IMG/VR virus record: IMGVR_UViG_3300028558_000038
Coordinates: 1 to 48,196 of that record
Source of the DNA: a virus
Reading direction: 5' to 3' (one strand)
DNA: 48,196 nt
In this document: positions 6,599-14,400 of the stretch, one piece after another
Layout of the letters: every line of letters begins with the position of its first letter
Position numbering within the stretch: position 1 is the first letter of the stretch
Position numbers and translations under genes: made by a program
The notes under the pieces: model-generated
Databases searched by the model: none
What the model was told of the DNA's origin: nothing
What the model saw: only the letters and a program-made list of their open reading frames with translations

Positions 6599-7539
6599 GC
6601 TTGATCACCAAACCGGGGATCTACACGGACATTTCGGCGGCGGATTACTTCGCCGATCCATGCCCCGAGCCATCGTTCACGCAGTCCATCGGCAAGGTGC
6701 TGATCGCGCAATCGCCGATGCACGCGCGCACTGAGCACCCTCGCCTCGCGCCCCCAGTCGCCGCCGAGGAAGAAGAAACCGAGAAATACGTCGTGGCGCA
6801 GGCCATCGGCAACGCCGCGCACAAGTTGATCATCGAACGCGGCAAGGAGATAGCTGTCGCCGACTTCGATAGCTGGCGCGGCAAGGCTCCGCAGGAATTC
6901 AAGGATGCGGCGCTGGCCAAGGGCCACGTTCCTATCCTCTCGAAACACATGGCCAAAGCCTATGCCATGGAGCGGGGATTCAGAGCGCAGTTGAAGGATC
7001 ACGCCGAGGGCGACGTTTTCACCGCTGGCAAAGGCGAAGTCGTTCTCGCGTGGCAGGAGGACGGTTTCTGGTTTCGCCAGATGATCGACTGGCTTCCGGA
7101 CAGCCTGCTCGGCGGCGATGATTTGAAGACTACGGCGATGTCGGCCTCGCCTTATGCGCTCGGCATGCTGGCCGCAAATGCGGGCTGGGATGTCCAAGCG
7201 GCGATGATGGAGCGTGGATTAAACGCGCTCGATCCGAAGAATGCTAGCCGCCGCAAGTTCCGCTTTGTCGCGCTCGAAAACTACGAGCCGTTCGCCCTCA
7301 ACGTGATGGTGATGAACGAAGACTGGCTCGGCATGGGCCGGAAGAAACTCGAATACGCAATCACCGCGTGGAAAGTCTGCATGGCGCGCGACAAGTGGCC
7401 CGGCTATCCGCGCGCGGGCGTTACGCCCGAATATCCCGGCTTCAAGGAAGCGCAGTGGCTCGATCGCGAGATCAAGGAAGCCAGCGAGGCGCGCGTGCCG
7501 CAACGAAACGAAATGCTCACCGATCTGTCTGGAGGCTGA
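6595..7539 (+). CDS. PD-(D/E)XK exonuclease, RecE/YqaJ-like (DUF3799)
   Basis: 314 aa from the ATG at 6595, chosen for its ATGA overlap over an in-frame ATG at 6562. It matches the RecE C-terminal/DUF3799 type of exonuclease: FTQSIGKVLIAQSPMHA (about 28-44), AIGNAAHKLI (70-79), then the active-site run MIDWLPD (Asp about 165) and DDLKTT (Asp 176 and Lys 178). Such enzymes resect double-strand ends to give single strands for annealing. It is followed immediately by a Sak4-like ATPase, so the two probably form the phage recombination pair. Confidence 0.85.
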   Translation: MSLITKPGIYTDISAADYFADPCPEPSFTQSIGKVLIAQSPMHARTEHPRLAPPVAAEEEETEKYVVAQAIGNAAHKLIIERGKEIAVADFDSWRGKAPQEFKDAALAKGHVPILSKHMAKAYAMERGFRAQLKDHAEGDVFTAGKGEVVLAWQEDGFWFRQMIDWLPDSLLGGDDLKTTAMSASPYALGMLAANAGWDVQAAMMERGLNALDPKNASRRKFRFVALENYEPFALNVMVMNEDWLGMGRKKLEYAITAWKVCMARDKWPGYPRAGVTPEYPGFKEAQWLDREIKEASEARVPQRNEMLTDLSGG

Positions 7540-7540
7540 C

Positions 7541-8521
7541 TTGAATAGCGCTTTCCGTCCCGCCGCCCGCTCCGAAGCTAAGCCCCTCATCGGCCTCTAT
7601 GCCGAATCCGGCGCGGGGAAAACGTGGTCCGCGCTGTTGCTCGCGCGTGGCTTTGTCGGCCCGAACGGCAAAATCGGCATGATCGAAACCGAAGGCGGGC
7701 GCGGCGAGGCTAACGTCGGCCGCGAACCAGTCGGCGATTATCTCGTGCGGCCGATCCGCGGCAACTTCTCGCCCGAGGAATATGGCAAGGCGATCACGGA
7801 CGCCGAGAATGAGAAGCTCGACGCCCTGATCATCGACAGCGCAAGCCACGAATGGGAAGGCGCCGGCGGCGTGCTTGCGATGGCCGCAGCAAACGACGCG
7901 GCGGGCAAAAAAGGCGTGCTCGTCTGGCAGCAACCGAAGATCAGCCATCAGCGGAATTTCATGCTGCGCCTGATGCAGACGCCGATTCCGCTCGTGATCG
8001 TCTGCATGCGCGCGAAATACCCCATGGAGAAGAAAGGCAGCGATTGGGCGCGGTCGACCGTGCTGGAGCCAAAACAGGCTGACGACATCCTGTTCGAGAT
8101 GTTCGTGCACGGCTGGATCGACCAGGAGCACAAGCTCCATGTCACCAAATACACGCTTCCCGAGATCGCCAACGTCATCAAGGATGGCGAGAAGATCAGT
8201 ATCGACACCGGCGCCCGCCTTGCGGCATGGGCGCGCGGTGATAGTTCGCCGAACTCCCCGGCGAAGGCCGCCCCGGCATCATCCACCGCAAACCAGGGTG
8301 ACGCGAAACACGGGGCGGCCCCTATTGCAGACGAGACCGAAAGCGAAAGGCTGGCGCGTCTCGACGCCGAACTTGGCAACGCCGCGAATGACGGCACCGT
8401 CAAGCTACAGGAAAAATGGCGGACCTTGTCGCGCGACGATCAGGCGTCTTTGAAGGCCGCGCTTGATCGTCGCCACAAGGTCACGGCTGCCGAGGCGGAC
8501 GCAAGCAAGGCAGAGGCGTGA
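7541..8521 (+). CDS. Sak4-like RecA-fold ATPase (single-strand annealing)
   Basis: 326 aa. A TTG start at 7541 is indicated by a perfect GGAGG five bases upstream and by the N-terminal fit. The Walker A motif is AESGAGKT (residues 21-28) and the Walker B is DALIID (95-100). The core ends at about residue 235. A Ser/Pro/Ala-rich linker and a charged helical tail follow. Sak4 proteins are phage RecA-like ATPases that promote strand annealing, usually beside an exonuclease, as here. The stop overlaps the next GTG as GTGA. Confidence 0.82.
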   Translation: MNSAFRPAARSEAKPLIGLYAESGAGKTWSALLLARGFVGPNGKIGMIETEGGRGEANVGREPVGDYLVRPIRGNFSPEEYGKAITDAENEKLDALIIDSASHEWEGAGGVLAMAAANDAAGKKGVLVWQQPKISHQRNFMLRLMQTPIPLVIVCMRAKYPMEKKGSDWARSTVLEPKQADDILFEMFVHGWIDQEHKLHVTKYTLPEIANVIKDGEKISIDTGARLAAWARGDSSPNSPAKAAPASSTANQGDAKHGAAPIADETESERLARLDAELGNAANDGTVKLQEKWRTLSRDDQASLKAALDRRHKVTAAEADASKAEA

Positions 8522-9573
8522 GCGCCTCCATCACCATACTTTTCCAGATCAGCCGACGGGCATCGGCATCAACCGCGTGCGCGGCTGGCAACCGGGGACA
8601 CCGGCTGTGCCGAAAGCACGGAGCCTACGAAGTGAAGTTCTGCGAACTGAGTGAAATCTACCTGACCGACCCCCTGTCCGACTTCCACAAGAACCGTTAC
8701 GTCACCCGTCAGAGCTATCGCGGGAACATCCGCCGACTGAATGCTGATATTGGCGACCGGGATCTGAAGACCCTCACCATCCGCGACATTAAAGCCGCGC
8801 ACGCGATATGGGCGGCAGACGGCAAGCTCTCGATGGGCCACGGCCTCGTGACCATGCTGCGGGTCGTCATTGGTTTTGGCGCTGGCATTCTTGAAAACAA
8901 GGACTGCAAGCGCATCCGCGAGTCCCTGAGCGCAGTTAAATTCCAGAACGCCAAGCCGCGCGAGAACTGGATGAGCGCCGAGCAAGCTAAGGCCATCCGC
9001 GATGCTGCGGTCAATGCAGGCGACTATGCCATCGCTCTTGCCCAGGCGCTCCAATTCGATTGCGCTCTCCGGCAGAAAGACGTGATCGGAGAATGGTTGC
9101 CGCAAGGCTCCGATCCGCGCCCGTCGAAGATCGGAACGCTGTGGCTCAAGTGGGTTGGCGGCGTCACCCGCGAGGAAGTCGATGAAGATCTGATCCTTAC
9201 GCACGAGACGAGCAAGCGCGGCAAGGTTTTGTCGTTCCCGCTCAAGTCCTGTCCGATGGTCATGGAAGAATGGGGCTTCGCTCCGTCTAGCGGGCCGCTG
9301 GTGTTTGATCATGACACTGGGCTTCCGTTTCGCTCTTGGAATTATGCTCGACGCTGGCGGTTGTATGCCGAAAAGGCAGGCGTACCCAAGAGCGTCTGGA
9401 ACATGGACAGCCGCGCCGGCCGCATCACGACCGTTCTGGCGAAGGGCGTGCCGCTCGAAGACGCGCGCAAGCTTGCGGGGCATTCGCAGTCATCGACGAC
9501 GAGCCGCTATTCGCGCGGCACTGAGCAAGCAATCGCACGCGCGCTTGAGAGCGTGATGGTAGAGGCAGCCTAG
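8518..9573 (+). CDS. Tyrosine recombinase 1
   Basis: 351 aa from the GTG at 8518 (GTGA overlap). A second GTG at 8632 with GGAG upstream would remove the first 38 residues, which look unlike the rest. The catalytic domain shows Arg185 (CALRQKD), a Lys at about 236 (SKRGK), Arg299 (DSRAG), His322 (LAGHSQ) and Tyr331 (RYSRG). The usual HxxR box is DSR here, with Asp in place of the first His. Nucleophile and arginines are intact, so activity is plausible. It sits with the recombination genes, 8 kb from the second recombinase and the attP-like repeats. Its role may be dimer resolution or an alternative integration event. Confidence 0.82.
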   Translation: MSASITILFQISRRASASTACAAGNRGHRLCRKHGAYEVKFCELSEIYLTDPLSDFHKNRYVTRQSYRGNIRRLNADIGDRDLKTLTIRDIKAAHAIWAADGKLSMGHGLVTMLRVVIGFGAGILENKDCKRIRESLSAVKFQNAKPRENWMSAEQAKAIRDAAVNAGDYAIALAQALQFDCALRQKDVIGEWLPQGSDPRPSKIGTLWLKWVGGVTREEVDEDLILTHETSKRGKVLSFPLKSCPMVMEEWGFAPSSGPLVFDHDTGLPFRSWNYARRWRLYAEKAGVPKSVWNMDSRAGRITTVLAKGVPLEDARKLAGHSQSSTTSRYSRGTEQAIARALESVMVEAA

Positions 9574-9584
9574 GGGGAATTGAA

Positions 9585-9770
9585 ATGTGTGAATTTCCAG
9601 CAGAGAAAAAGACAAGTGAACAGGCAGGAAAAGAATTGGCGAGATTGATGGAGCGCCAACTCGGCTACACCGAAGGTCACATCGACAATATCGCGCTTCG
9701 TCTTTTCATCCGCGCGTATTGGTCGCGCGTATCATCACTCGCGCACATCATTCACGAAGAGGCAGCATGA
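9585..9770 (+). CDS. Hypothetical small protein
   Basis: 61 aa with GGGGGA before its ATG. It is mostly helical and amphipathic (EQAGKELARLMERQLGY, then NIALRLFIRAYW). The family is unknown. It lies between recombinase 1 and the C5 methyltransferase on the same strand. Confidence 0.6.
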   Translation: MCEFPAEKKTSEQAGKELARLMERQLGYTEGHIDNIALRLFIRAYWSRVSSLAHIIHEEAA

Positions 9771-9802
9771 GTGTGCAATCAGAACAACGATTTAGGTGAG
9801 AA

Positions 9803-10864
9803 ATGACCGCCTACTATAACGAGATAGACCCCTATGCAGCGCAATGGCTCCGAAACCTTATCGCCGGCGGACACATCGCCAACGGCGACGTTGACGAGCG
9901 AAGCATTGCCGACGTCAAGGCAGACGAACTGCGCGGCCACACCCAATGCCACTTCTTTGCAGGCATCGGAGGATGGTCGATCGCTCTCCGTCTCGCCGGA
10001 TGGCCCGACGACCGACCTGTTTGGACAGGCTCTTGCCCCTGCCAGCCCTTCAGCGCTGCCGGCGCGGGCAAGGCGTTCTCAGACGAACGTCACCTTTGGC
10101 CTGCGTGGTTTTCTCTCATCTCCGAGTGCCGCCCTCCAGTCGTCTTTGGAGAGCAGGTTGAGGCGGCGGTTGGATGGGGCTGGCTCGACGCTGTTTTCTC
10201 TGACCTGGAAGGCGCGGGCTACGCCTGCGGGGCGGCCGTACTACCAGCGTGCAGCGTCGGGGCGCCGCACATCCGAAACCGACTTTGGTTCGTGGCCGAC
10301 TCCGACACATCACGACGACCGCTTACGCGGCAACACGATGGCCGATCATCACTACAAGCCACACGATCTGCCGAACATGGCAGAACTGGCAGCATGGCCG
10401 GCTCCGATGGCCGGGACACCAGCTCAGAACGGAAACAGCGAGGCTGGGAACAACGACAGCAGCCGGAAGACAGTTGCTCTGGCGGGATGGAGGTCACCCG
10501 CGGCACAAAACGGCGATCGTGGCGGACAGAACGGCTTGGAGAGAGTAGCCGGGGGTCACACTCTGAATCTTCAGGACCAGGCGATGTTGGCGACCTGGGC
10601 GACGCCGCGGGCGGAAGACAGCGAGAGCAGCGGGATGCGCTGGTCTCGTGGTGTGGCGGACACACTGACCGCTCAGGCGTCCTTAACGGTTTCTGGCACG
10701 ACGGCGAATGGATCTGGTGCACCGACGGAAAAGCAAGGCCAGTTGGACCCGGATCATTCCCGCTGGGTCATGGGATACAGCGCCGCGCATCTAAGTTGCG
10801 CGCCTACGGAAACGCCATCGTTCCTCAAGTCGCGGCGCACTTCGTCGCGGCCTGCATGAACTAA
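9803..10864 (+). CDS. DNA (cytosine-5-)-methyltransferase
   Basis: 353 aa. C5-methyltransferase motifs run in order: motif I FFAGIGG (51-57), motif IV GSCPCQPFSAAG with catalytic Cys80, motif VI GEQV (near 120), motif VIII GAPHIRNRLWFV (about 155-166), motif X RAYGNAIVPQVAAHF (near the C-terminus). The expected target-recognition region (residues about 170-285) is unusually Ser/Arg/Gly-rich and repetitive, probably because the same DNA is open in another frame. No partner restriction enzyme is seen, so this is an orphan enzyme likely to protect phage DNA or mimic host methylation. Confidence 0.88.
   Translation: MTAYYNEIDPYAAQWLRNLIAGGHIANGDVDERSIADVKADELRGHTQCHFFAGIGGWSIALRLAGWPDDRPVWTGSCPCQPFSAAGAGKAFSDERHLWPAWFSLISECRPPVVFGEQVEAAVGWGWLDAVFSDLEGAGYACGAAVLPACSVGAPHIRNRLWFVADSDTSRRPLTRQHDGRSSLQATRSAEHGRTGSMAGSDGRDTSSERKQRGWEQRQQPEDSCSGGMEVTRGTKRRSWRTERLGESSRGSHSESSGPGDVGDLGDAAGGRQREQRDALVSWCGGHTDRSGVLNGFWHDGEWIWCTDGKARPVGPGSFPLGHGIQRRASKLRAYGNAIVPQVAAHFVAACMN
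9834..10859 (+). CDS. Long ORF nested in the methyltransferase gene, +1 frame
   Basis: 341 aa read entirely inside the methyltransferase gene. Segments such as TDLFGQALAPASPSALPA, SSPSAALQSSLESRL, GSTLFSLTWKARATP, FGSWPTPTHHDD, DHSRWVMGYSAAH and CAPTETPSFLKSRR match, from memory, a widespread phage and bacterial hypothetical family that often overlaps C5-methyltransferases. The ORF has no clear ribosome site (ATG at 9834). Its Pro/Trp/Ser-rich repeats (GSWPTP, AAWPAP, AGWRSP, ATWATP) look like a real low-complexity protein rather than random shadow. Whether it is translated is unknown. Confidence 0.5.
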   Translation: MQRNGSETLSPADTSPTATLTSEALPTSRQTNCAATPNATSLQASEDGRSLSVSPDGPTTDLFGQALAPASPSALPARARRSQTNVTFGLRGFLSSPSAALQSSLESRLRRRLDGAGSTLFSLTWKARATPAGRPYYQRAASGRRTSETDFGSWPTPTHHDDRLRGNTMADHHYKPHDLPNMAELAAWPAPMAGTPAQNGNSEAGNNDSSRKTVALAGWRSPAAQNGDRGGQNGLERVAGGHTLNLQDQAMLATWATPRAEDSESSGMRWSRGVADTLTAQASLTVSGTTANGSGAPTEKQGQLDPDHSRWVMGYSAAHLSCAPTETPSFLKSRRTSSRPA

Positions 10865-10875
10865 GGGAGGATCAC

Positions 10876-11157
10876 ATGACTTTGGCTGAAGCGAAACAGG
10901 CCGAAAGCCTCACGTTGAAATGGGGCACCGTTAAAGGATGGGACGGCCTGTCTGAGAAGTCCCAAGAAATCATGAAGCGGTTTTTTGCGGACGGGGTGTC
11001 GATGTCAGCAATGACTGACCACCCTGACGCCGGCCGCCGTGAAATCCTTTGCGAGTTGATCGACCAGCTCGACGGCGAAATTTGGAATGACTGGGAAGGC
11101 GGGACCATGACGAAGGACGAGGCGAAGAAGTACGTCCGCGAGTACGGCTCACGCTGA
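10876..11157 (+). CDS. Hypothetical protein
   Basis: 93 aa with a strong GGGAGG before its ATG. Acidic and helical. The middle (MSAMTDHPDAGRREILCELI) could pack as a small three-helix domain. The family is not recognised. It begins the series of small accessory genes after the methyltransferase. Confidence 0.65.
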   Translation: MTLAEAKQAESLTLKWGTVKGWDGLSEKSQEIMKRFFADGVSMSAMTDHPDAGRREILCELIDQLDGEIWNDWEGGTMTKDEAKKYVREYGSR

Positions 11158-11197
11158 TTGCATCTCTATCGACTGACGAAACAAGGATTTAGAGCAG

Positions 11198-11509
11198 ATG
11201 CTTACTCGACGCGGACTTATCTCCGGCCTTGCAGCGCTGGTTGCCGCCCCGGCAATCGTGCGTGCGCAGACGTTGATGCCAATTTCCGGCGACACCTACC
11301 GCATCTGGAAATGGAAGTGTCCGCTACTGCCACCAATCATCGACTTTCACGGCGACAGTGCGGCGCTGGATAGCCACATGCGGTCGTATCTAGGACCAAA
11401 CGGAGGTCTCTATGAAGGGACATGGACGTTCTTCGGCAAGACCGGGAACATCTACGCCGACCAAGAGATCGCATTTTCAAAAGTCGAAATCTTGAGGAGA
11501 GCGCAGTGA
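11198..11509 (+). CDS. Exported small protein with Tat-like signal
   Basis: 103 aa. The N-terminus MLTRRGLISGLAALVAAPAI followed by VRA is a signal peptide with a twin-arginine start and an Ala-x-Ala cleavage site near residue 23. The mature part (about 80 aa) is aromatic-rich (WKWKCPLLPPIIDF, YEGTWTFFGKTGN). An export role in a phage early region suggests a change to the host envelope. The same MLTRRGL start occurs in the late gene at 45990..46238. The stop overlaps the next GTG as GTGA. Confidence 0.65.
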   Translation: MLTRRGLISGLAALVAAPAIVRAQTLMPISGDTYRIWKWKCPLLPPIIDFHGDSAALDSHMRSYLGPNGGLYEGTWTFFGKTGNIYADQEIAFSKVEILRRAQ

Positions 11510-11673
11510 GCGACCTGCAAAAGCAATTCGATTGGTACAGCGAGCGCATTGAGAAAGAGCGCGAGGAAGTGGCGCGCCTGCACAAACTGCTTTTGGATCG
11601 TTCTGACTGCCTTCTCCGTCTCGAACGGGAACGAAACAAAATTTTCAAAGAGCTGTTCGCGGCTGTTGAGTGA
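11506..11673 (+). CDS. Small coiled-coil protein
   Basis: 55 aa from the GTG at 11506, preceded by GAGGAG and overlapping the previous stop. The sequence is one charged helix (ERIEKEREEVARLHKLLLDR), predicted to form a coiled coil. A longer reading from 11422 would overlap the exported-protein gene and is not favoured. Confidence 0.55.
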   Translation: MSDLQKQFDWYSERIEKEREEVARLHKLLLDRSDCLLRLERERNKIFKELFAAVE

Positions 11674-11706
11674 CCCCCTCTCACACGAAGATTTAGGAGC
11701 CGAAAT

Positions 11707-11910
11707 ATGGACAAGAACGAATTCGACGAACGGGTTCTCGAAAACGATTATCCGATCTACGGCAATTATCTCTACGTCGCCGACGGCTGTGTCTATCAAA
11801 GCGATTACCACGACATCACCGTCGCGGAACTGAAAAGGCGCGAAGGCTTCAAAGAGGTTCGTAACTGCAATATTTCCGCCCGGCACAAGGCCGGAATGGC
11901 TGCCGCCTAA
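11707..11910 (+). CDS. Hypothetical small protein
   Basis: 67 aa with AGGAG before the ATG. Tyr/Asp-rich N-terminal half (DYPIYGNYLYVADGCVYQSD) and a basic C-terminus. It may be a small beta domain. The family is unknown. Confidence 0.6.
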   Translation: MDKNEFDERVLENDYPIYGNYLYVADGCVYQSDYHDITVAELKRREGFKEVRNCNISARHKAGMAAA

Positions 11911-11922
11911 AGGACCACTCAG

Positions 11923-12321
11923 ATGAGCAAACAGGGACAGACGGAAGCACTAGAAGCGAAAGTCGCTAAAGCGATCTGTCGCGCGTATTGCCGCCTGCAT
12001 AAGCGCGATGCGGGATGGGACATGCTGACTGCTGCCGAGCAGGATGCGGAAGTAGAGCATCAGCATGATCTGTGGCTGACAGAGGCGCGCGCCGTTCTCG
12101 CACTCCCCGAACTCACCTCCCTCCGCGCCTCACAGGCTGCATTGGTGGATGGACTGAACTCCGCAGTTCGCGCAGCAAACCTCGCCCTGTTCGTCATCCG
12201 CAAGCAAGGCGTCATGCCGAACGACAGTTGGAAGTCAGGTTTCGAGAAAGACATGAAGGTTGCCGAAGCCGCCCTCGCCCAGTCGCAAGAGCGCACATCA
12301 GAGGGAGAAAACCGTGGCTGA
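11923..12321 (+). CDS. Hypothetical protein
   Basis: 132 aa, helical throughout, with a Trp/His-containing N-terminal third (KAICRAYCRLHKRDAGWDML) and a second helical half. It recalls small hypothetical proteins of alphaproteobacterial phages that begin with a segment for calculating or binding near Cys-Arg-x-Tyr, but no function is known to me. The stop overlaps the next GTG start. Confidence 0.6.
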   Translation: MSKQGQTEALEAKVAKAICRAYCRLHKRDAGWDMLTAAEQDAEVEHQHDLWLTEARAVLALPELTSLRASQAALVDGLNSAVRAANLALFVIRKQGVMPNDSWKSGFEKDMKVAEAALAQSQERTSEGENRG

Positions 12322-12550
12322 AATCATTCGGTGTGACGGCGACTGCGGCAAGGAAAGCCCTAACCCGAAAACGGGGCTTCACGACGCAAACCGCTGGACG
12401 ACAATCAACGTAGCTCCCGGCGGCGAACGCGGCAGCACAACTTACATTCTTTGCCCCGAGTGCGTGAAGCGCGATCTATTCGTGCGGCCCTTGAAGGGCC
12501 GTCATCATCACGACAAGCCAACCGACACGTTTTTCTCGGGCCGCAGATAA
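12314..12550 (+). CDS. Small zinc-ribbon-like protein
   Basis: 78 aa from the GTG at 12314, which has GAGGGAG upstream. Cys residues are spaced as CDGDC near residue 7 and CPEC near residue 47, a likely zinc-binding ribbon. The rest is basic. It may bind nucleic acid. Confidence 0.6.
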   Translation: MAEIIRCDGDCGKESPNPKTGLHDANRWTTINVAPGGERGSTTYILCPECVKRDLFVRPLKGRHHHDKPTDTFFSGRR

Positions 12551-12578
12551 CGTGATGGCGAATTATAGGGAGCCCGCG

Positions 12579-12830
12579 ATGGCGAAACAGCCGAAAAGCT
12601 ACTGGCAAGCTATGAGCCTTGATAGCCCGCACTCGCGTGATGCCTGCCGCTCATGGTTCGGCGTGATGGCTGACGAAATGATGCCTTACAAGGCGGAGGT
12701 TCTTTGCGACATTAAAACCGACAAGGAAAAGAAACTCCGCGCGTTCATGCGGGACGGTGACGGCAGGGAATTTAAATTGGAGCGCACGTTGGGCGGGCGA
12801 AATTTCACCATCCGCCGTGTCGCCTTATAG
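12579..12830 (+). CDS. Hypothetical small protein
   Basis: 83 aa from the ATG at 12579 with GGGAG upstream; an ATG at 12552 lacks a good site. Basic, with a helix then beta strands (EFKLERTLGGRNFTIRRVAL). The family is unknown. Confidence 0.55.
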   Translation: MAKQPKSYWQAMSLDSPHSRDACRSWFGVMADEMMPYKAEVLCDIKTDKEKKLRAFMRDGDGREFKLERTLGGRNFTIRRVAL

Positions 12831-12848
12831 CGCCAGATTGGATCGAAG

Positions 12849-13103
12849 ATGGCGAAGAAACCGATTAAATTGACACCAGTGCAGCGCGAGTTACTTGGCC
12901 TGTTGGCGCGCGGGCCGCGTTACGGCTTCACCAATCTGCGGTGCATCAACAGTCTTGTGGCGAAGGGACTAGCCCGCAAGGTCAAATCCGATTGGATCAT
13001 TACAGCGGCAGGCAAGCGGCTGTTACCGCCGCCGCGCAAGCACGATCAATCGACAAGCTGGAATACTCCCGGTTTTGTCGAAGCCTTCCGCATAGTCACG
13101 TGA
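12849..13103 (+). CDS. Small winged-helix-like protein
   Basis: 84 aa. Residues about 8-58 (LTPVQRELLGLLARGPRYGF, then LVAKGLARKVKSDWIITAAG) have the helix-helix-helix-wing order of a MarR/PadR-like winged helix. DNA binding is likely. No target is seen. Confidence 0.6.
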   Translation: MAKKPIKLTPVQRELLGLLARGPRYGFTNLRCINSLVAKGLARKVKSDWIITAAGKRLLPPPRKHDQSTSWNTPGFVEAFRIVT

Positions 13104-13114
13104 GTTGAATCATC

Positions 13115-13327
13115 ATGGCCGCGCTTGAAGAACGACCCTTTACTCAAGATGACTACAACGAGATTGTGTACGCGCTCGATAAGGCGATGAAGACGTGGAG
13201 CGATCTCGGAAAAAGCGAAACGGAGTGCCGGGCGATCCTTAGCGACTTTCTTACCGGGCACTATTTCACAGTGTGGCGCAAAATTGTTGCCGCCAAGCCA
13301 ACAGATCAAGGCTCATACGAAAAATAG
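13115..13327 (+). CDS. Hypothetical small protein
   Basis: 70 aa, helical, with a conserved-looking YNEIVYALDKAMKTWSDL segment. No family recognised. Spacing of about 12 bases on either side fits the operon. Confidence 0.5.
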   Translation: MAALEERPFTQDDYNEIVYALDKAMKTWSDLGKSETECRAILSDFLTGHYFTVWRKIVAAKPTDQGSYEK

Positions 13328-13337
13328 GAGAATGAAA

Positions 13338-13670
13338 ATGACTGAAACGACACAGGCTCCCGACCCGGCTTTGTTTTCGCGCAACGACAAACCGAGAGAA
13401 TACACCGCAGAATTTACCGTGCGCGGCGCGGTATCGTTTTCAATCAAAGCTGACAGCCCCGAAGATGCCAGACGCCAAGCTGAAGCCGAATTAGAGCGTA
13501 TGGAAAAGGAGGGTTACATCGAGATTGATGACGTGCAGGAAATTGAACTTTATCGCGTAGCAAAGGATCGTCCGATGTACCGCGTAACGCGCGAAGGCAA
13601 ATCGATGCAGGTATCTCATCTGCAAGTTGGCGATCTGCCGCGCGATCCTGACCCTGCCTACGGATTTTGA
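13338..13670 (+). CDS. Hypothetical protein
   Basis: 110 aa from the ATG at 13338, which has AGGAG seven bases upstream (an ATG at 13332 is too close to that site). Residues about 20-75 form a beta-alpha unit (EYTAEFTVRGAVSFSIKADS, then a charged helix) found in small DpnD/PcfM-like phage proteins. No function is known. Confidence 0.6.
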   Translation: MTETTQAPDPALFSRNDKPREYTAEFTVRGAVSFSIKADSPEDARRQAEAELERMEKEGYIEIDDVQEIELYRVAKDRPMYRVTREGKSMQVSHLQVGDLPRDPDPAYGF

Positions 13671-13698
13671 TGAGACGCAGTATCAATGGACGGACACG

Positions 13699-14022
13699 AT
13701 GCTAAAAAGCGCCAAAGATGTTCTGATAAACTGGGCGGACAATGCCCGCGCGCCCCCTCGCTTTCAAACGTGCGAGCAGGTCGCCGACAACATCCTCAAT
13801 TGGCTTCACGACAATGGTTACGTCGTAATACCAATTTCAGAGGTTGGACAACTTAACGGCTATATCCAACAGCGGGCGCGCGCCGGGTTGCGCCCCAACG
13901 TCGCGAAAGAGCCGATGCTGCAAATGTATCCCGATGCAGGTTTGAAAAAGCCGGTCAGACGCTTTGCCGACACGTTCAGCGCCACGACGCTTCTAAAGCA
14001 AATGTTTCGGCTCTCGAAATAG
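13699..14022 (+). CDS. Hypothetical protein
   Basis: 107 aa from the ATG at 13699. The first part resembles a small helical domain (KDVLINWADNARAPPRFQTC, then EQVADNILNWLHDNGYVVIP). The C-terminus is basic. The ORF is open 24 codons further upstream, but that would overlap the preceding gene. Followed by a 378-base stretch without a convincing gene. Confidence 0.5.
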   Translation: MLKSAKDVLINWADNARAPPRFQTCEQVADNILNWLHDNGYVVIPISEVGQLNGYIQQRARAGLRPNVAKEPMLQMYPDAGLKKPVRRFADTFSATTLLKQMFRLSK

Positions 14023-14081
14023 GCACACCCGCCATGATGCAGCCCGCAGAGAAAAGCAAAGCATCCCTGTTGCACCGAACT

Positions 14082-14369
14082 GTGGCCGTCCACGGAGCAG
14101 GCGCAGGTGACAGCCTTGACCCCGGTAGGCGCGGGAATGGCGAGGACGGAGAGTCGCGGAGGCCCGCGTGGCCGAGCCAGCCGGGAGGAAATGCCCGGCA
14201 AACAGCGGCAACAAAAATTGGATAAGCATAGCGGAGCCGCAGAAGCCATGAAGATGGCAAGCAAGCGTGGAGCAGCGAGGCGCATCGTTGCCGCCCCTTC
14301 TGGCGAGCGCGTCGAACTCGCCGGTTCTGCGGCTCCGCTATCTTGCCCAGACATTGTCAAGACAATGTC
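14082..14369 (+). ncRNA. Candidate structured RNA, about 290 nt
   Basis: The 14023-14400 gap holds no gene I trust but has at least seven ordered inverted repeats: GTGG/CCAC (14082-14093); CGCGGG 14130-14135 with CCCGCG 14163-14168, enclosing GCGA/TCGC; GCCGGG 14180-14185 with CCCGGC 14194-14199; a perfect 17-bp pair, 14228-14244 with 14325-14341; inside it GCCAT-GAAG-ATGGC (14245-14258) and GGCGAG/CTCGCC (14302-14307, 14317-14322); and GACATTGTC-AA-GACAATGTC (14350-14369). The 17-bp stem closing two hairpins gives a multibranch shape. It is GC-richer than its neighbours. No known RNA family is recognised and no U-run terminator is seen. The strand is assumed from the flanking operon. Confidence 0.45.
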
Positions 14370-14400
14370 GTTTGATGCGGTGTCTCAAGGAGATTGAAGG

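Noticed and set aside
14034-14225. 63-aa ORF in the same gap
   Set aside because: No good ribosome site, and the sequence is basic and low-complexity. It crosses several stems.
14107-14397. 96-aa ORF over the structured stretch
   Set aside because: No ribosome site, odd Gly/Arg/Ala composition, no recognised domain, and the DNA is dominated by inverted repeats including a perfect 17-bp pair. A structured RNA explains it better, though a small protein is not excluded.
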